From an uncultured Subdoligranulum sp. (GTDB lineage Bacteria > Bacillota > Clostridia > Christensenellales > CAG-314), in NCBI GenBank assembly GCA_902496185.1, contig CABUZX010000009.1:1-52814 (forward strand): a DNA stretch of 52,814 nucleotides. Reading direction: 5' to 3'. Of the stretch, positions 24,605-33,787 are shown piece by piece (the stretch's first letter is position 1; each line of letters opens with the position of its first letter). Position numbers and translations under genes: made by a program. The notes under the pieces were generated by a model. It was not told where the DNA came from. It did no database searches and saw nothing but the letters and a program-made list of their open reading frames with translations.

Positions 24605-25918
24605 TTAATTATTTTTATTGGGCTTTAAGGGATTTTTACAACCTGTATCCTGCCCGTTGCCCGTGGGCAAATAAAACGTTTCGCCCAACACTTCGTCAGG
24701 CAAATATTGTTGCCCCACCCAACCACCGTAAGCATGCGGATATTTATATTGCGAATACTTTGCGTCGGTACTTCGGTCAAAAGTCTGATCCATCAAGTGC
24801 GAGGGAACTCTTGCCGTTGCATGCGCTTTTGCCGAAGCCGTTGCCTTGCCGAGAGTTTCTTCACAACTATTTGATTTTGAAGCATTAGCAATATAAAGTA
24901 TTGCTTGAGTCAAAAGCAAACGCCCCTCAGGTAATCCTACGTTTAAAAACCCCGTCAGCGCCGAAGTCGCCACCACCAATGCCATCGGATCAGCCAAACC
25001 AACGTCTTCTGACGCGCAAATAACTATTCTCCGAGCCAAAAGCACAGGGTCGCAACCACTTTCAATAAGCCTGCAAAACCAAAACATTGCGGCGTCAGGA
25101 TCACTTCCGCGCATACTTTTGATAAAAGCGGAAATCATATCATAATAATGTTGCCTATCAACACTCAACGGTTTTGTTTGCATTGATTGAACAACGTCGT
25201 TTTGAGAAATGCAAATAACTCCGTCATCATCAGGTTTGTTTGTCAAAACAGCAAGCTCTAAAGCATTGTAAGCGTTTCTTAAATCTCCGCCACAAAATGA
25301 CGACAAGTACTCAAGCGCATCTTCCTCTAAATTTATTTTTAGATCGGCAAAACCCTTTGGACTTGATATTGCTTTTAATATACCCGCCCTTACGTCTTGC
25401 GGTTCTATCGGCAAAAACTCAAAAACTCGACATCTCGAAACAATAGCTGGAGTCATGCTGTAATACGGATTTTCCGTAGTAGAACCTATAAAAATCACAG
25501 TACCGTCTTCTATCGCCTTTAAAACACAGTCGCTTTGAGCCTTGCTCCAACGATGACATTCGTCCAACATCAAATAAGTCCTCGCGCCGTACGCCATTTT
25601 TCGCTTAGATGCCTGTTCGATAACTTTTTTTGCGTCGGAAACACCACTCGTAACGGCGTTGAGTTTTTCAAAAACGGCCTCCGTACTGTTGGCAATAACG
25701 TTTGCAAGAGTGGTTTTTCCACAACCGGGAGGTCCCCAAAAAATACAACTACCCAATTTGTCCGCCCGTATTGCGCGAGACAACAAACTATCGGCAGAAA
25801 TCAAATGTCGCTGACCGATAAATTCACTCAACACCATGGGACGCATACGCTCCGCCAAAGGCGGCAAAGCAGTATTCTGCTCAAATAACTTTTGTTTGCT
25901 AAAGTCTTGTTTTTCCAT
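24605..25918 (-). CDS. rarA: Replication-associated recombination protein A (MgsA/RarA)
   Basis: RarA is an AAA+ ATPase of the clamp-loader family that acts at stalled replication forks. The Walker A box is GPPGCGKTT near residue 66, Walker B is YLMLDECHRW, sensor 1 is GSTTENP, and the C-terminal tetramerisation region carries ASEDVGLADP and HATARVPSHLMD. The 437 residues match the family. There is no Shine-Dalgarno, and the promoter's -10 ends eight bases before the ATG, so the mRNA is probably leaderless. It has its own promoter, separate from tRNA-Ser transcribed in the other direction. Confidence 0.95.
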   Translation of the reverse strand: MEKQDFSKQKLFEQNTALPPLAERMRPMVLSEFIGQRHLISADSLLSRAIRADKLGSCIFWGPPGCGKTTLANVIANSTEAVFEKLNAVTSGVSDAKKVIEQASKRKMAYGARTYLMLDECHRWSKAQSDCVLKAIEDGTVIFIGSTTENPYYSMTPAIVSRCRVFEFLPIEPQDVRAGILKAISSPKGFADLKINLEEDALEYLSSFCGGDLRNAYNALELAVLTNKPDDDGVICISQNDVVQSMQTKPLSVDRQHYYDMISAFIKSMRGSDPDAAMFWFCRLIESGCDPVLLARRIVICASEDVGLADPMALVVATSALTGFLNVGLPEGRLLLTQAILYIANASKSNSCEETLGKATASAKAHATARVPSHLMDQTFDRSTDAKYSQYKYPHAYGGWVGQQYLPDEVLGETFYLPTGNGQDTGCKNPLKPNKNN

Positions 25919-25926
25919 ATAAAATT

Positions 25927-25955
25927 ATTTTATCACAATCAAAAAAAGTTTGCAA
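25927..25955 (-). promoter_or_regulatory. rarA promoter that puts the transcription start next to the ATG
   Basis: Minus-strand TTGCAA (25950-25955) and TAAAAT (25927-25932), spacer 17. The predicted start (about 25920) is one or two bases from the rarA start codon. Confidence 0.6.
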
Positions 25956-26029
25956 TAGGTTTTTAACAATACAAGTACGCTATTACAAAAAAACATAATA
26001 AACAATAATTAAAATCTGCGTCAAAATTC

Positions 26030-26058
26030 TTGCCAAAACAAAAAAAATACGCTATAAT
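26030..26058 (+). promoter_or_regulatory. tRNA-Ser promoter
   Basis: TTGCCA (26030-26035) and perfect TATAAT (26053-26058), 17-base spacer. Transcription should start near 26065, about 23 bases ahead of the mature tRNA. Confidence 0.8.
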
Positions 26059-26087
26059 ATTTTGGCATTAAAAATTAAATATCTTTT

Positions 26088-26179
26088 GGAGAGATGTCAG
26101 AGAGGCCGAATGAGCACGATTGGAAATCGTGTGTGCGATTAACCTTGTACCGAGGGTTCGAATCCCTCTCTCTCCGCCA
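26088..26179 (+). tRNA. tRNA-Ser (anticodon GGA), CCA encoded
   Basis: Acceptor GGAGAGA/TCTCTCC, discriminator G, CCA encoded. The anticodon stem CGATT/AATCG-type arm shows GGA in the loop TTGGAAA. A long variable arm of the class II type follows, then T-arm GAGGG-TTCGAAT-CCCTC. The 92-base length fits tRNA-Ser. Confidence 0.96.
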
Positions 26180-26184
26180 GTCGT

Positions 26185-26220
26185 AAGTCCTTTGCTTTTT
26201 TCGCGAAGGACTTATTTTTA
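26185..26220 (+). terminator. Terminator after tRNA-Ser
   Basis: Arms AAGTCCTTTGC (26185-26195) and GCGAAGGACTT (26203-26213), one G-U pair, then a U-rich tail. Confidence 0.82.
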
Positions 26221-26394
26221 TACTTCGCTGATTGCGATTTTATCAAGGCAAACACACACTATAGTGCTAAATAATAAATTTTGAGACTTTTCTTAAATAG
26301 ACAATTTGTCGTTTGCTTGTTGTAGCAATATGTGTTTTAATTTATTATAATATTCTTGCTCGAGTGAAAAACAAATTTTTTTAGGAGATTTATT

Positions 26395-26664
26395 ATGAAT
26401 ACTAATAAAATTTATGCTGAACATATCGCTAACGAATATGCCCCAAAACAAACCCCAAAAGTAAGAGCCTTAAAAAGATTAGACGCAAAGGCAAAAAATC
26501 AAGCCAATATTTTCAGTTTTTCCTTTGGTATAATTTCATCACTTATTATAGAGTGGCACTCCATTAATGATGAGATTAGGTATGTAATAGGATGTCTTGG
26601 TCTATTTGGTGTAAGTATTAATTATCCATTATATAAAAAGATACATACTCTCTCCTTAACATGA
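26395..26664 (+). CDS. Small membrane protein, possibly C-terminally truncated
   Basis: Eighty-nine residues with a hydrophilic N-terminus (MNTNKIYAEHIANEYAPK), a basic helix (RALKRLDAKAK) and two hydrophobic segments (about 38-51 and 61-78). The N-terminal half resembles a family of small clostridial membrane proteins that I know without function. In those, the end after NYP(I/L)YKKI continues with a lysine-rich tail and an acidic ending; here the frame stops nine residues later, so this copy may be truncated. AGGAG lies before the ATG. A weak promoter-like pair (TTGTAG...TATTAT at 26320-26348) precedes it. No neighbour explains it. Confidence 0.6.
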   Translation: MNTNKIYAEHIANEYAPKQTPKVRALKRLDAKAKNQANIFSFSFGIISSLIIEWHSINDEIRYVIGCLGLFGVSINYPLYKKIHTLSLT

Positions 26665-26900
26665 TATAACACATAAAAGCAGATACGTCAAGCGCAAATA
26701 TACTTCCCAACGAGCCGTAGTCGTAACCAACTAAAAACGTAAGAGAAAACCCAAATAATTAATTTTGCTATGTCTTAAATAATAATAAATAATTTTGGTA
26801 TTTATAAAGTAATTTCGACAAAATATTATAGATAATTATCTTTTTCGGTAAAATATTTTTCATTATTTAATTTTACGGGCAAATTTATGGTTTTTATGGA
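26665..26900. other. Intergenic stretch, AT-rich, no gene recognised
   Basis: A minus-strand open stretch at about 26641-26772 would encode a hydrophobic segment (for example LVGYDYGSLGSIFALD) but has no start codon or ribosome site. The rest (26765-26900) is very AT-rich. It may hold the remnant of a lost membrane protein gene, or be fortuitous. Confidence 0.3.
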
Positions 26901-26928
26901 TTGAAAAATATAGCAAATATGATATAAT
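26901..26928 (+). promoter_or_regulatory. Promoter of the nitroreductase gene
   Basis: TTGAAA (26901-26906) and perfect TATAAT (26923-26928), 16-base spacer. The leader is about 20 bases and contains AAGGAG. Confidence 0.75.
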
Positions 26929-26956
26929 AAATAATAACGTTTTTTAAGGAGATATT

Positions 26957-27484
26957 ATGAATTTTTTGGAAATTGCCAACAACAGACAATCTTGCAGAAG
27001 TTATAACCCACAAAAAACCATAGAGGACGAAAAACTATACGCCATTTTGCAAGCAACACAGCTTGCTCCTTCTGCCTGCAACGCTCAACCCTACCACTTG
27101 ACCGTATGTAAAGGCGAAACGGCAAAAAAAGTTGCAAAAGCCACGATGGGTATAGGCATAAATAAATTTACCCAAGATGCTCCCGTATTGATAGTCGTTT
27201 CCGAAAGCCCCTACAACACAACGGCAAAATTAGGCGCAAAACTTAAAGGAAACGACTACCGTTCGATAGATATAGGTATAGCGGTTGCTTATCTTACAGC
27301 AGAAGCAACGGCGCAAGGTATAGGTTCTTGCATTTTGGGTTGGTTTAACGAAAAGGAGATTAAAGCAATTTGCGGTATAAACGACACAATAAGGCTTGTA
27401 ATCACGTTGGGCTACCCTCAAGAAAATACGTTACGCACAAAAAGCAGAAAAGATATGGACAAGCTTGTTTCATACGTAGAGTAA
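26957..27484 (+). CDS. Nitroreductase-family flavoprotein
   Basis: A 175-residue FMN-dependent oxidoreductase of the nitroreductase fold. The N-terminal R-x2-CRSY (NNRQSCRSYNP) supplies FMN phosphate contacts; APSACNAQPYHLTV is the flavin loop; AQGIGSCILGWF and GINDTIRLVITLGYP are the later family segments. The protein is short, like the small clade of single-domain nitroreductases. NAD(P)H is the usual donor; the acceptor is unknown. A strong Shine-Dalgarno (AAGGAG) and its own promoter suggest that it is a single-gene unit upstream of the pyr operon. Confidence 0.92.
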   Translation: MNFLEIANNRQSCRSYNPQKTIEDEKLYAILQATQLAPSACNAQPYHLTVCKGETAKKVAKATMGIGINKFTQDAPVLIVVSESPYNTTAKLGAKLKGNDYRSIDIGIAVAYLTAEATAQGIGSCILGWFNEKEIKAICGINDTIRLVITLGYPQENTLRTKSRKDMDKLVSYVE

Positions 27485-27516
27485 TAAATTTCAATCAACT
27501 TGTTAAGGTTATTTAC

Positions 27517-27545
27517 TTGACTTATTTGCTACTAATATGTTATAG
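27517..27545 (+). promoter_or_regulatory. Promoter of the pyr operon
   Basis: TTGACT (27517-27522) and TTATAG (27540-27545), spacer 17. The about 77-base leader contains a small hairpin, CAAAG-TTTTG-CTTTG (27565-27579), without a U-run. No PyrR-binding-loop consensus and no terminator/antiterminator pair is seen before pyrC, so attenuation of the Bacillus type is unlikely here. Confidence 0.6.
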
Positions 27546-27628
27546 TAGATTGAAAAATTTAAATCAAAGTTTTGCTTTGGGTTAGACTGTTTTAACTAAT
27601 GAAAAACGTGATTTCGGAGGAAGACCGT

Positions 27629-28807
27629 ATGGACAAAATCAATGCCAAAATTTTTAACGTTGAAATTACCCCACCGCTTTTTTTGGAAACCGAAATTGCA
27701 AAAACACTTCCCGAAATTTTTAATTTAGACAAATATACTATTTTACCCGGTTTTTGTGATGTACACGTGCATCTACGCGAACCGGGTTTTTCCTATAAGG
27801 AGACAATTTTGACGGGCACTTTAGCAGGGCTAAAAGGCGGATATACCGCCGTTTGCTCTATGCCCAACCTTAACCCCGTACCCGATTGCCCCAAAAATCT
27901 ACAAATTCAACTCGATACAATAAAAAAAGACGCAAAAATTGCCGTGTATCCTTACGGCTCAATTACGATGGCTCAAGCAGGCAAAAAACTCAGCGATATG
28001 GACGGCTTAGCAAAAGACGTTATTGCTTTTTCGGACGACGGACGCGGAGTTCAATCAACCGAAGTAATGCGTAACGCTATGCAAAAAGCAAAAAGCCTCG
28101 GCAAAATGATTGTAGCGCATTGCGAAGACAATACTTTACTCTTTGACGGATATATTCACGACGGACAATACGCAAAAACTCACGGTCACCGCGGAATTTG
28201 CTCCGAAAGCGAATGGAAACAAATCGAAAGAGATTTAAAACTTGTCGAAGAAACAGGGTGCGCGTATCACGTCTGCCATATTTCCACCAAAGAGTCGGTA
28301 GAAATCATAAGACAGGCAAAAAAATCCGGAATTGACGTAACCTGCGAAACCGCCCCACACTATCTTGTGCTTGACGAAAACGACGTTAAGGAAGACGGAA
28401 GGTTTAAAATGAATCCGCCGTTACGTTCCTCGCAAGACCGCATAGCGCTAATAGAAGGTATTTGCGACGGAACAATCGATATTATTGCCACAGACCACGC
28501 CCCTCACTCCGATGAGGAAAAATCTCGCGGACTGCAAAAAAGCGCCTTTGGTATCGTAGGTTTGGAAACGGCCTTCCCCGTTTTGTATACCTATTTGGTA
28601 AGAAAAAAAATAATCACCCTAAACAAACTTTTAGAGCTTTTGACAATAAACCCGCGAACGCGTTTTGGAATACCTTTTAGCGGATATAGCGTATGGGATC
28701 TTGAGCAATCATACACGATAGACTCTCGTGAGTTTATATCAAAAGGCAAAGCAACCCCGTTTGACGGAATAAAAGTATACGGAAAAAATTTGTTTACGCA
28801 AGCCTAA
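27629..28807 (+). CDS. pyrC: Dihydroorotase (class I)
   Basis: PyrC cyclises carbamoyl aspartate to dihydroorotate. The metal-binding motif is DVHVHLREPG near residue 44, followed by the KETI segment; later HCED, HVCHIST and DHAPHS complete the metal and substrate residues of a class I dihydroorotase. The chosen ATG gives 392 residues with CGGAGGA eight bases upstream; an earlier ATG (27599) would place that ribosome site inside the gene. It is the first gene of the operon, 66 bases before carB. Confidence 0.95.
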   Translation: MDKINAKIFNVEITPPLFLETEIAKTLPEIFNLDKYTILPGFCDVHVHLREPGFSYKETILTGTLAGLKGGYTAVCSMPNLNPVPDCPKNLQIQLDTIKKDAKIAVYPYGSITMAQAGKKLSDMDGLAKDVIAFSDDGRGVQSTEVMRNAMQKAKSLGKMIVAHCEDNTLLFDGYIHDGQYAKTHGHRGICSESEWKQIERDLKLVEETGCAYHVCHISTKESVEIIRQAKKSGIDVTCETAPHYLVLDENDVKEDGRFKMNPPLRSSQDRIALIEGICDGTIDIIATDHAPHSDEEKSRGLQKSAFGIVGLETAFPVLYTYLVRKKIITLNKLLELLTINPRTRFGIPFSGYSVWDLEQSYTIDSREFISKGKATPFDGIKVYGKNLFTQA

Positions 28808-28873
28808 AAACAAAAAAATCCACATCAAAAAATACAATATTTATTATAAGTTTTATACATCAGGAGGTTTTTT

Positions 28874-31800
28874 ATGAAACGCAAAGACATTAAAAAAATA
28901 TTGATTATCGGTTCAGGACCTATCGTTATCGGACAAGCAGCGGAATTTGACTATGCTGGCACACAAGCTTGTCTTGCCTTAAAAGAAGAAGGTTATGAGG
29001 TTGTTTTGTGCAATTCTAACCCCGCAACCATAATGACCGACACTACTATTGCAGACAAAGTATATATGGAACCGCTTACTCTTGAATATATTGCAAAAAT
29101 TTTGCGTTACGAAAGACCTGACGCTATTCTCCCCGGAATAGGCGGTCAAACAGGGCTCAACCTTGCAATGCAGTTGGAAGAAAAAGGCGTTTTGAGAGAA
29201 TGTAGAGTAAAGCTTTTGGGAACTTCGTCCAAAAGCATTGAAAGAGCTGAAGATCGCGAACTCTTTAAGGAATTATGCCAATCAATAGGCGAACCCACTA
29301 TCCCTTCGCAAATCACCTACTCTACCGAAGAAGCCATACAAGCGGCAAAAACAATAGGCTACCCCGTAGTACTTCGCCCTGCTTTTACTTTGGGGGGCAC
29401 AGGCGGAGGATTTGCCGACAACGAAGAAGAATTAATAAAAATTTCTGAAGGCGCTTTTAAGCTTTCGCCCGTACATCAGGTTTTAATCGAAAAAAGCGTA
29501 AAGGGCTATAAAGAAATCGAATTTGAAGTTATGCGTGACTCCACCGACCACGCCATTACGATATGCGGTATGGAAAACGTTGACCCCGTAGGCGTACACA
29601 CGGGTGACTCCATAGTCGTTGCGCCCATTATGACGCTTTCGGATCACGACTTAAAGATGCTCAACGACAGCGCAATAAAAATTATTAAGGAACTCGGAAT
29701 TGAAGGCGGTTGTAACGTACAATTTGCGCTCAACCCAACTACCAGCGAATACTTCCTTATAGAAGTAAATCCGCGCGTTTCGCGTTCTTCCGCGCTAGCT
29801 TCAAAAGCGAGCGGATACCCTATTGCAAGAGTGACCGCAAAAATCGCTGTTGGTATGACGTTGGAAGAAATAGGTATAGCCAACACTACGGCAGCAACAG
29901 AACCCGTACTTGATTACTGCGTAGCAAAACTTCCACGCTTTCCGTTTGACAAATTTTCTTCTGCGTCAAACTTTTTGGGAACGCAAATGAAAGCTACGGG
30001 CGAAGTCATGGGCATAGGCTCTAACCTTGAAGAATGTTTGCTAAAATCAGTAAGGTCTTTGGAAATAGGCGTTTGCCACTTTAGACTGCACAAATTTGAC
30101 AATTATTCCGTTGAGCAACTTTTGAACTACGTCTCAAAATTCCGTGACGATACCATTTTTGCAGTGACGGAAGCATTAAGGCGTGGCGTTGACGTTGATA
30201 CTCTCCACCGTATTACAATGATAACTCCGTATTTCCTTGAATCTCTTAAAAAGATTGTAAATATGGAAAACAAGCTTCTGCAAAACAAAGGAGAATTTAA
30301 AGCATTGCACGAAGCAAAAAAAATGGGCTTTTCAGACAAATATATCGCTCAACTTTGGGATATGACGGAAATAGAAATTTTCAATATCCGAAAAGAACGC
30401 AAACTCTTCCCCGTGTACAAAATGGCAGATACACTTCATACTGGCGCGTACATACCGTATTTTTATTCAAGCTATACGGGCGAAAACAAGTCTATTTTGT
30501 CCAACAAGAAAAAAATTCTTACACTCGGCGCCGGACCAATAAGAATCGGTCAGGGCGTAGAATTTGACTACTCTACCGTACACGCCGTTTCTACGATAAA
30601 AAAATCTGGTTACGAAGCAATTATAGTAAACAACAACCCCGAGACGGTTTCTACCGATTACACTACGGCAGACAAGCTTTACTTTGAACCTTTAACTACA
30701 GAAGATATTATGAACATAATTCAGTTTGAATCCCCTGAAGGAGTTATTGCTTCTCTCGGCGGACAAACTGCAATTAACCTTGCAACCCCACTCGACAGTC
30801 GCGGAGTAAAAATTATAGGCACTGATTGCAAGGCTATAGACAAAGCCGAAAATCGCGATTTATTTGAAAAAATGTTGCGTGAATTAGATATTCCGCAACC
30901 AAAAGGAAAAGCCGTTACAAACATAAACGACGGCATTAAAGCAGCCTCGGAAATCGGTTATCCCGTACTCGTACGACCAAGTTTTGTTCTTGGCGGAAGA
31001 GCAATGCAAATTGTATCAAACGAACAACAACTTAAAGAATATTTGCGCACTGCAGTAGAAATTGACGAAGACAAGCCGGTATTGGTTGACCGCTATATTT
31101 CTGGAAAAGAAGTTGAGGTTGACGCAATATGCGACGGACACGACGTATTCGTCCCTGGCATTATGGAGCTTGTCGAACGTACCGGCGTACACAGCGGTGA
31201 CTCGATAAGCGTATATCCGACTTTTTCAATAAGCGACAAAGTAAAAGGCACTATTTTGCATTATGCAAAAAAACTCGGTCTCGGCACGGGCATAAAAGGA
31301 CTTTATAATATACAATTTATCGTTGACAAGGACGAAAATATTTTTGTAATTGAAGTAAACCCACGTTCTTCTCGTACAGTTCCGTTTTTGTCAAAAGCAA
31401 CGGGTTACAGCCTTGCCGATATTGCAACGGAAATTATACTCGGCTCAACTCTTAAAGAACAAGGTATATTTACAATCTACCCCGAAGAAAAGAAACGTTG
31501 GTACGTAAAAGTTCCCGTCTTTTCTTCCAACAAAATACAAGGCTTGGACAATTACCTTTCTCCGGAGATGAAATCCACGGGTGAAGCAATCGGCTATGAC
31601 GACAAACTTAACCGCGCTTTATATAAAGCGCTTCAGGCGTCGGGAATGCACTTGCAAAATTACGGTACGGTTTTTGCCACTATTGCCGACTCGGACAAGG
31701 AAGAAGCATTACCGTTAATCCGTCGTTTTTATAATCTCGGATTTAATATTGAAGCAACCCACGGCACCGCAAAGTTTTTAAAGGAGCATGGCATAAGAAC

Positions 31801-32044
31801 TCACGTTCTCGGCAAAATAAGCGAGGGCAGTAACGAAATCGAAGACTCTCTCCGCCGTGGTTATATTGCTTACGTAATCAACACGCGTAGCCCGAGCGAA
31901 ATAAACCAAGCCAGCGACGGCTACAAAATACGCTGTATCGCAACGGAGAATAATATTTCTATGTTTACTTCTCTCGACACGGTAAGAGTCTTACTTGACG
32001 TTTTGGAAGAAACCACACTTTGCATATCCACGATTGATTCCTGA
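28874..32044 (+). CDS. carB: Carbamoyl-phosphate synthase large subunit
   Basis: CarB makes carbamoyl phosphate from bicarbonate, two ATP and ammonia delivered by CarA. The 1056 residues show the duplicated ATP-grasp halves: GSGPIVIGQAAEFDYAGTQ at the start and GAGPIRIGQGVEFDYS from about residue 555, each with the LIEVNPR(V/S)SRSSA or VIEVNPRSSRT metal-binding segment. The C-terminal MGS-like allosteric domain lies from about residue 940 (GFNIEATHGTAKFLKEHGI). CAGGAGG is seven bases before ATG. The partner gene carA is missing from this operon. Confidence 0.97.
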   Translation: MKRKDIKKILIIGSGPIVIGQAAEFDYAGTQACLALKEEGYEVVLCNSNPATIMTDTTIADKVYMEPLTLEYIAKILRYERPDAILPGIGGQTGLNLAMQLEEKGVLRECRVKLLGTSSKSIERAEDRELFKELCQSIGEPTIPSQITYSTEEAIQAAKTIGYPVVLRPAFTLGGTGGGFADNEEELIKISEGAFKLSPVHQVLIEKSVKGYKEIEFEVMRDSTDHAITICGMENVDPVGVHTGDSIVVAPIMTLSDHDLKMLNDSAIKIIKELGIEGGCNVQFALNPTTSEYFLIEVNPRVSRSSALASKASGYPIARVTAKIAVGMTLEEIGIANTTAATEPVLDYCVAKLPRFPFDKFSSASNFLGTQMKATGEVMGIGSNLEECLLKSVRSLEIGVCHFRLHKFDNYSVEQLLNYVSKFRDDTIFAVTEALRRGVDVDTLHRITMITPYFLESLKKIVNMENKLLQNKGEFKALHEAKKMGFSDKYIAQLWDMTEIEIFNIRKERKLFPVYKMADTLHTGAYIPYFYSSYTGENKSILSNKKKILTLGAGPIRIGQGVEFDYSTVHAVSTIKKSGYEAIIVNNNPETVSTDYTTADKLYFEPLTTEDIMNIIQFESPEGVIASLGGQTAINLATPLDSRGVKIIGTDCKAIDKAENRDLFEKMLRELDIPQPKGKAVTNINDGIKAASEIGYPVLVRPSFVLGGRAMQIVSNEQQLKEYLRTAVEIDEDKPVLVDRYISGKEVEVDAICDGHDVFVPGIMELVERTGVHSGDSISVYPTFSISDKVKGTILHYAKKLGLGTGIKGLYNIQFIVDKDENIFVIEVNPRSSRTVPFLSKATGYSLADIATEIILGSTLKEQGIFTIYPEEKKRWYVKVPVFSSNKIQGLDNYLSPEMKSTGEAIGYDDKLNRALYKALQASGMHLQNYGTVFATIADSDKEEALPLIRRFYNLGFNIEATHGTAKFLKEHGIRTHVLGKISEGSNEIEDSLRRGYIAYVINTRSPSEINQASDGYKIRCIATENNISMFTSLDTVRVLLDVLEETTLCISTIDS

Positions 32045-32063
32045 TAGGTTTTAAAAAATATTT

Positions 32064-32834
32064 ATGAAACAAGAAAAATTAAAAATTATTTCAAACAAAC
32101 AATTGACTGCAGACGTTTTTGAAATGAAGTTGTATAGAACTATCGAAAATAAAAACTTATCCGACGTCCGCGCAGGGCAATTTGTAAATATTTTAATAGA
32201 CGGGTTGTATTTAAGACGCCCTATTTCCGTATGCGATTACAACGATGGATTGCTTACTTTAGTTTATAAAGTCGTCGGAAAAGGCACCGAAAAAATGAGC
32301 AAAATGCCTGTTAGGACTATGGTGGACGTACTACTTGATTTAGGTAACGGTTACGACCTAACTAAAAGTGGAAAAAAACCCTTACTCATAGGCGGTGGTG
32401 TCGGTATACCACCCTTGTATTTGCTTTGTAAACAACTTGTAGCTAACGGCGCTAAGCCTACCGTTATTTTGGGATTTAATACCGCCGAAGAAGTTTTTTA
32501 TCTGAAAGAATTTTTCGACCTTTGCACCGACGTTACCGTTACTACGGTTGACGGCACTATCGGCACAAAAGGCTTTGTTACGGATGAATTAAAACTTAAA
32601 CAGCAAAACGAAAAACAATACACCTATTTTTACACCTGCGGACCCGAACCTATGCTAAAAGCTATTTATAGCGCCCCTCTACTCGTAGACGTTGATGGAG
32701 AGTTTAGCTTTGAAGAACGTATGGGATGCGGATTCGGCGCTTGCATGGGTTGCTCCTGCAAAACCATTACGGGCTATAAACGAATTTGCAAAGAAGGTCC
32801 TGTAATACCCAAAAATGAAATTTGTTGGAGATAA
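32064..32834 (+). CDS. pyrK: Dihydroorotate dehydrogenase B, electron transfer subunit
   Basis: PyrK carries FAD and a 2Fe-2S cluster and passes electrons from PyrD's FMN to NAD+. The ferredoxin-reductase-like fold shows the FAD box RRPISVCD near residue 52 and the NAD-binding GGGVGIPPLYLL; the cluster cysteines are CGFGACMGCSC with one more in RICKEG. The 256-residue length is normal. It pairs with the next gene, pyrD, defining a type 1B enzyme. The ribosome site before ATG is weak. Confidence 0.95.
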   Translation: MKQEKLKIISNKQLTADVFEMKLYRTIENKNLSDVRAGQFVNILIDGLYLRRPISVCDYNDGLLTLVYKVVGKGTEKMSKMPVRTMVDVLLDLGNGYDLTKSGKKPLLIGGGVGIPPLYLLCKQLVANGAKPTVILGFNTAEEVFYLKEFFDLCTDVTVTTVDGTIGTKGFVTDELKLKQQNEKQYTYFYTCGPEPMLKAIYSAPLLVDVDGEFSFEERMGCGFGACMGCSCKTITGYKRICKEGPVIPKNEICWR

Positions 32835-32836
32835 AT

Positions 32837-33787
32837 ATGCTCAAAAACGCGACAGAAGTCAATAAAAAAGATAAATTAAAAACTACTTTGTGTGGCATAG
32901 AACTTGATAATCCAATAATACCTGCAAGTGGAACCTTTGGATACGGTCGAGAATTTAATCAATTGTTTGATATAAACCTGTTAGGAAGTTTTTCCTTTAA
33001 AGGTACTACTTTAGAACCGCGCTTTGGAAATCCTACCCCAAGGATAGCGGAATGTAGCGCTGGATTAATAAACTCCGTCGGATTGCAAAATCCCGGAGTT
33101 AATGCTGTAATATCGGAAGAATTACCAAAATTAAAAGAGTTTTACAAAAAGAAAGTTATGGCAAACGTGGGCGGTTTTTCTGTTGAGGAATATACAAAAG
33201 TAGTGCAACTACTCGACAATTCTCCTTGCAACGACGTAATAGGCTGGTATGAAATAAACATTAGTTGCCCTAACGTACATGGTGGCGGATTGAGTTTTGG
33301 TACTTCACCAGAAAATGCAGGCTTAGTTACACAATCGGTTCGAAAAGTTACGAAAAAACCTATTATAATAAAACTCTCCCCTAACGTTACCGATATTACA
33401 AGTATTGCAAAAGCTTGTGAAGACAATGGCGCTGATGGAATTTCACTTATAAACACTCTTTTGGGCATGCGTTTCAACTTAAAAACAAAAAAGCCCGTTA
33501 TTGCAAACAAAATGGGCGGATTTTCAGGCCCTGCAATACTGCCTATTGCTTTGAGAATGGTTTATCAGGTGTACGAAGCCGTAAAAATTCCTATAGTAGG
33601 TATGGGAGGCATTTCCTCCGCTGAAGACGTTATTGAAATGATGCTTGCAGGAGCAACCGCCGTACAAATAGGCGCGTCAAATTTGGTCAATCCTTACGTT
33701 TGTCTCGACGTCATAAATGATTTACCAAAAATAATGGAAAAATACAAAATAAATACATTAAAAGAAATTATAGGAGCTGGACACTAA
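32837..33787 (+). CDS. pyrD: Dihydroorotate dehydrogenase B, catalytic subunit
   Basis: PyrD oxidises dihydroorotate to orotate with FMN. It is of the NAD-linked 1B type: the NPIIPASGTFGYG start, the catalytic-cysteine segment NISCPNVHGGG, KLSPNVT and the FMN-phosphate loop VGMGGISSAEDVIEMMLAGA. ATG 32837 has GGAG seven bases upstream and starts two bases after the pyrK stop; an upstream TTG is unlikely. It has 316 residues. The stop overlaps the pyrF ATG by one base. Confidence 0.96.
   Translation: MLKNATEVNKKDKLKTTLCGIELDNPIIPASGTFGYGREFNQLFDINLLGSFSFKGTTLEPRFGNPTPRIAECSAGLINSVGLQNPGVNAVISEELPKLKEFYKKKVMANVGGFSVEEYTKVVQLLDNSPCNDVIGWYEINISCPNVHGGGLSFGTSPENAGLVTQSVRKVTKKPIIIKLSPNVTDITSIAKACEDNGADGISLINTLLGMRFNLKTKKPVIANKMGGFSGPAILPIALRMVYQVYEAVKIPIVGMGGISSAEDVIEMMLAGATAVQIGASNLVNPYVCLDVINDLPKIMEKYKINTLKEIIGAGH

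Noticed and set aside
26641..26772. Hydrophobic open frame on the minus strand
   Set aside because: It has no start codon or ribosome site and is only about 44 codons; I cannot tell a remnant from chance.
27546..27628. PyrR-dependent attenuator ahead of pyrC
   Set aside because: Only a weak five-pair hairpin is present without a U-run; no PyrR-binding-loop consensus was found.
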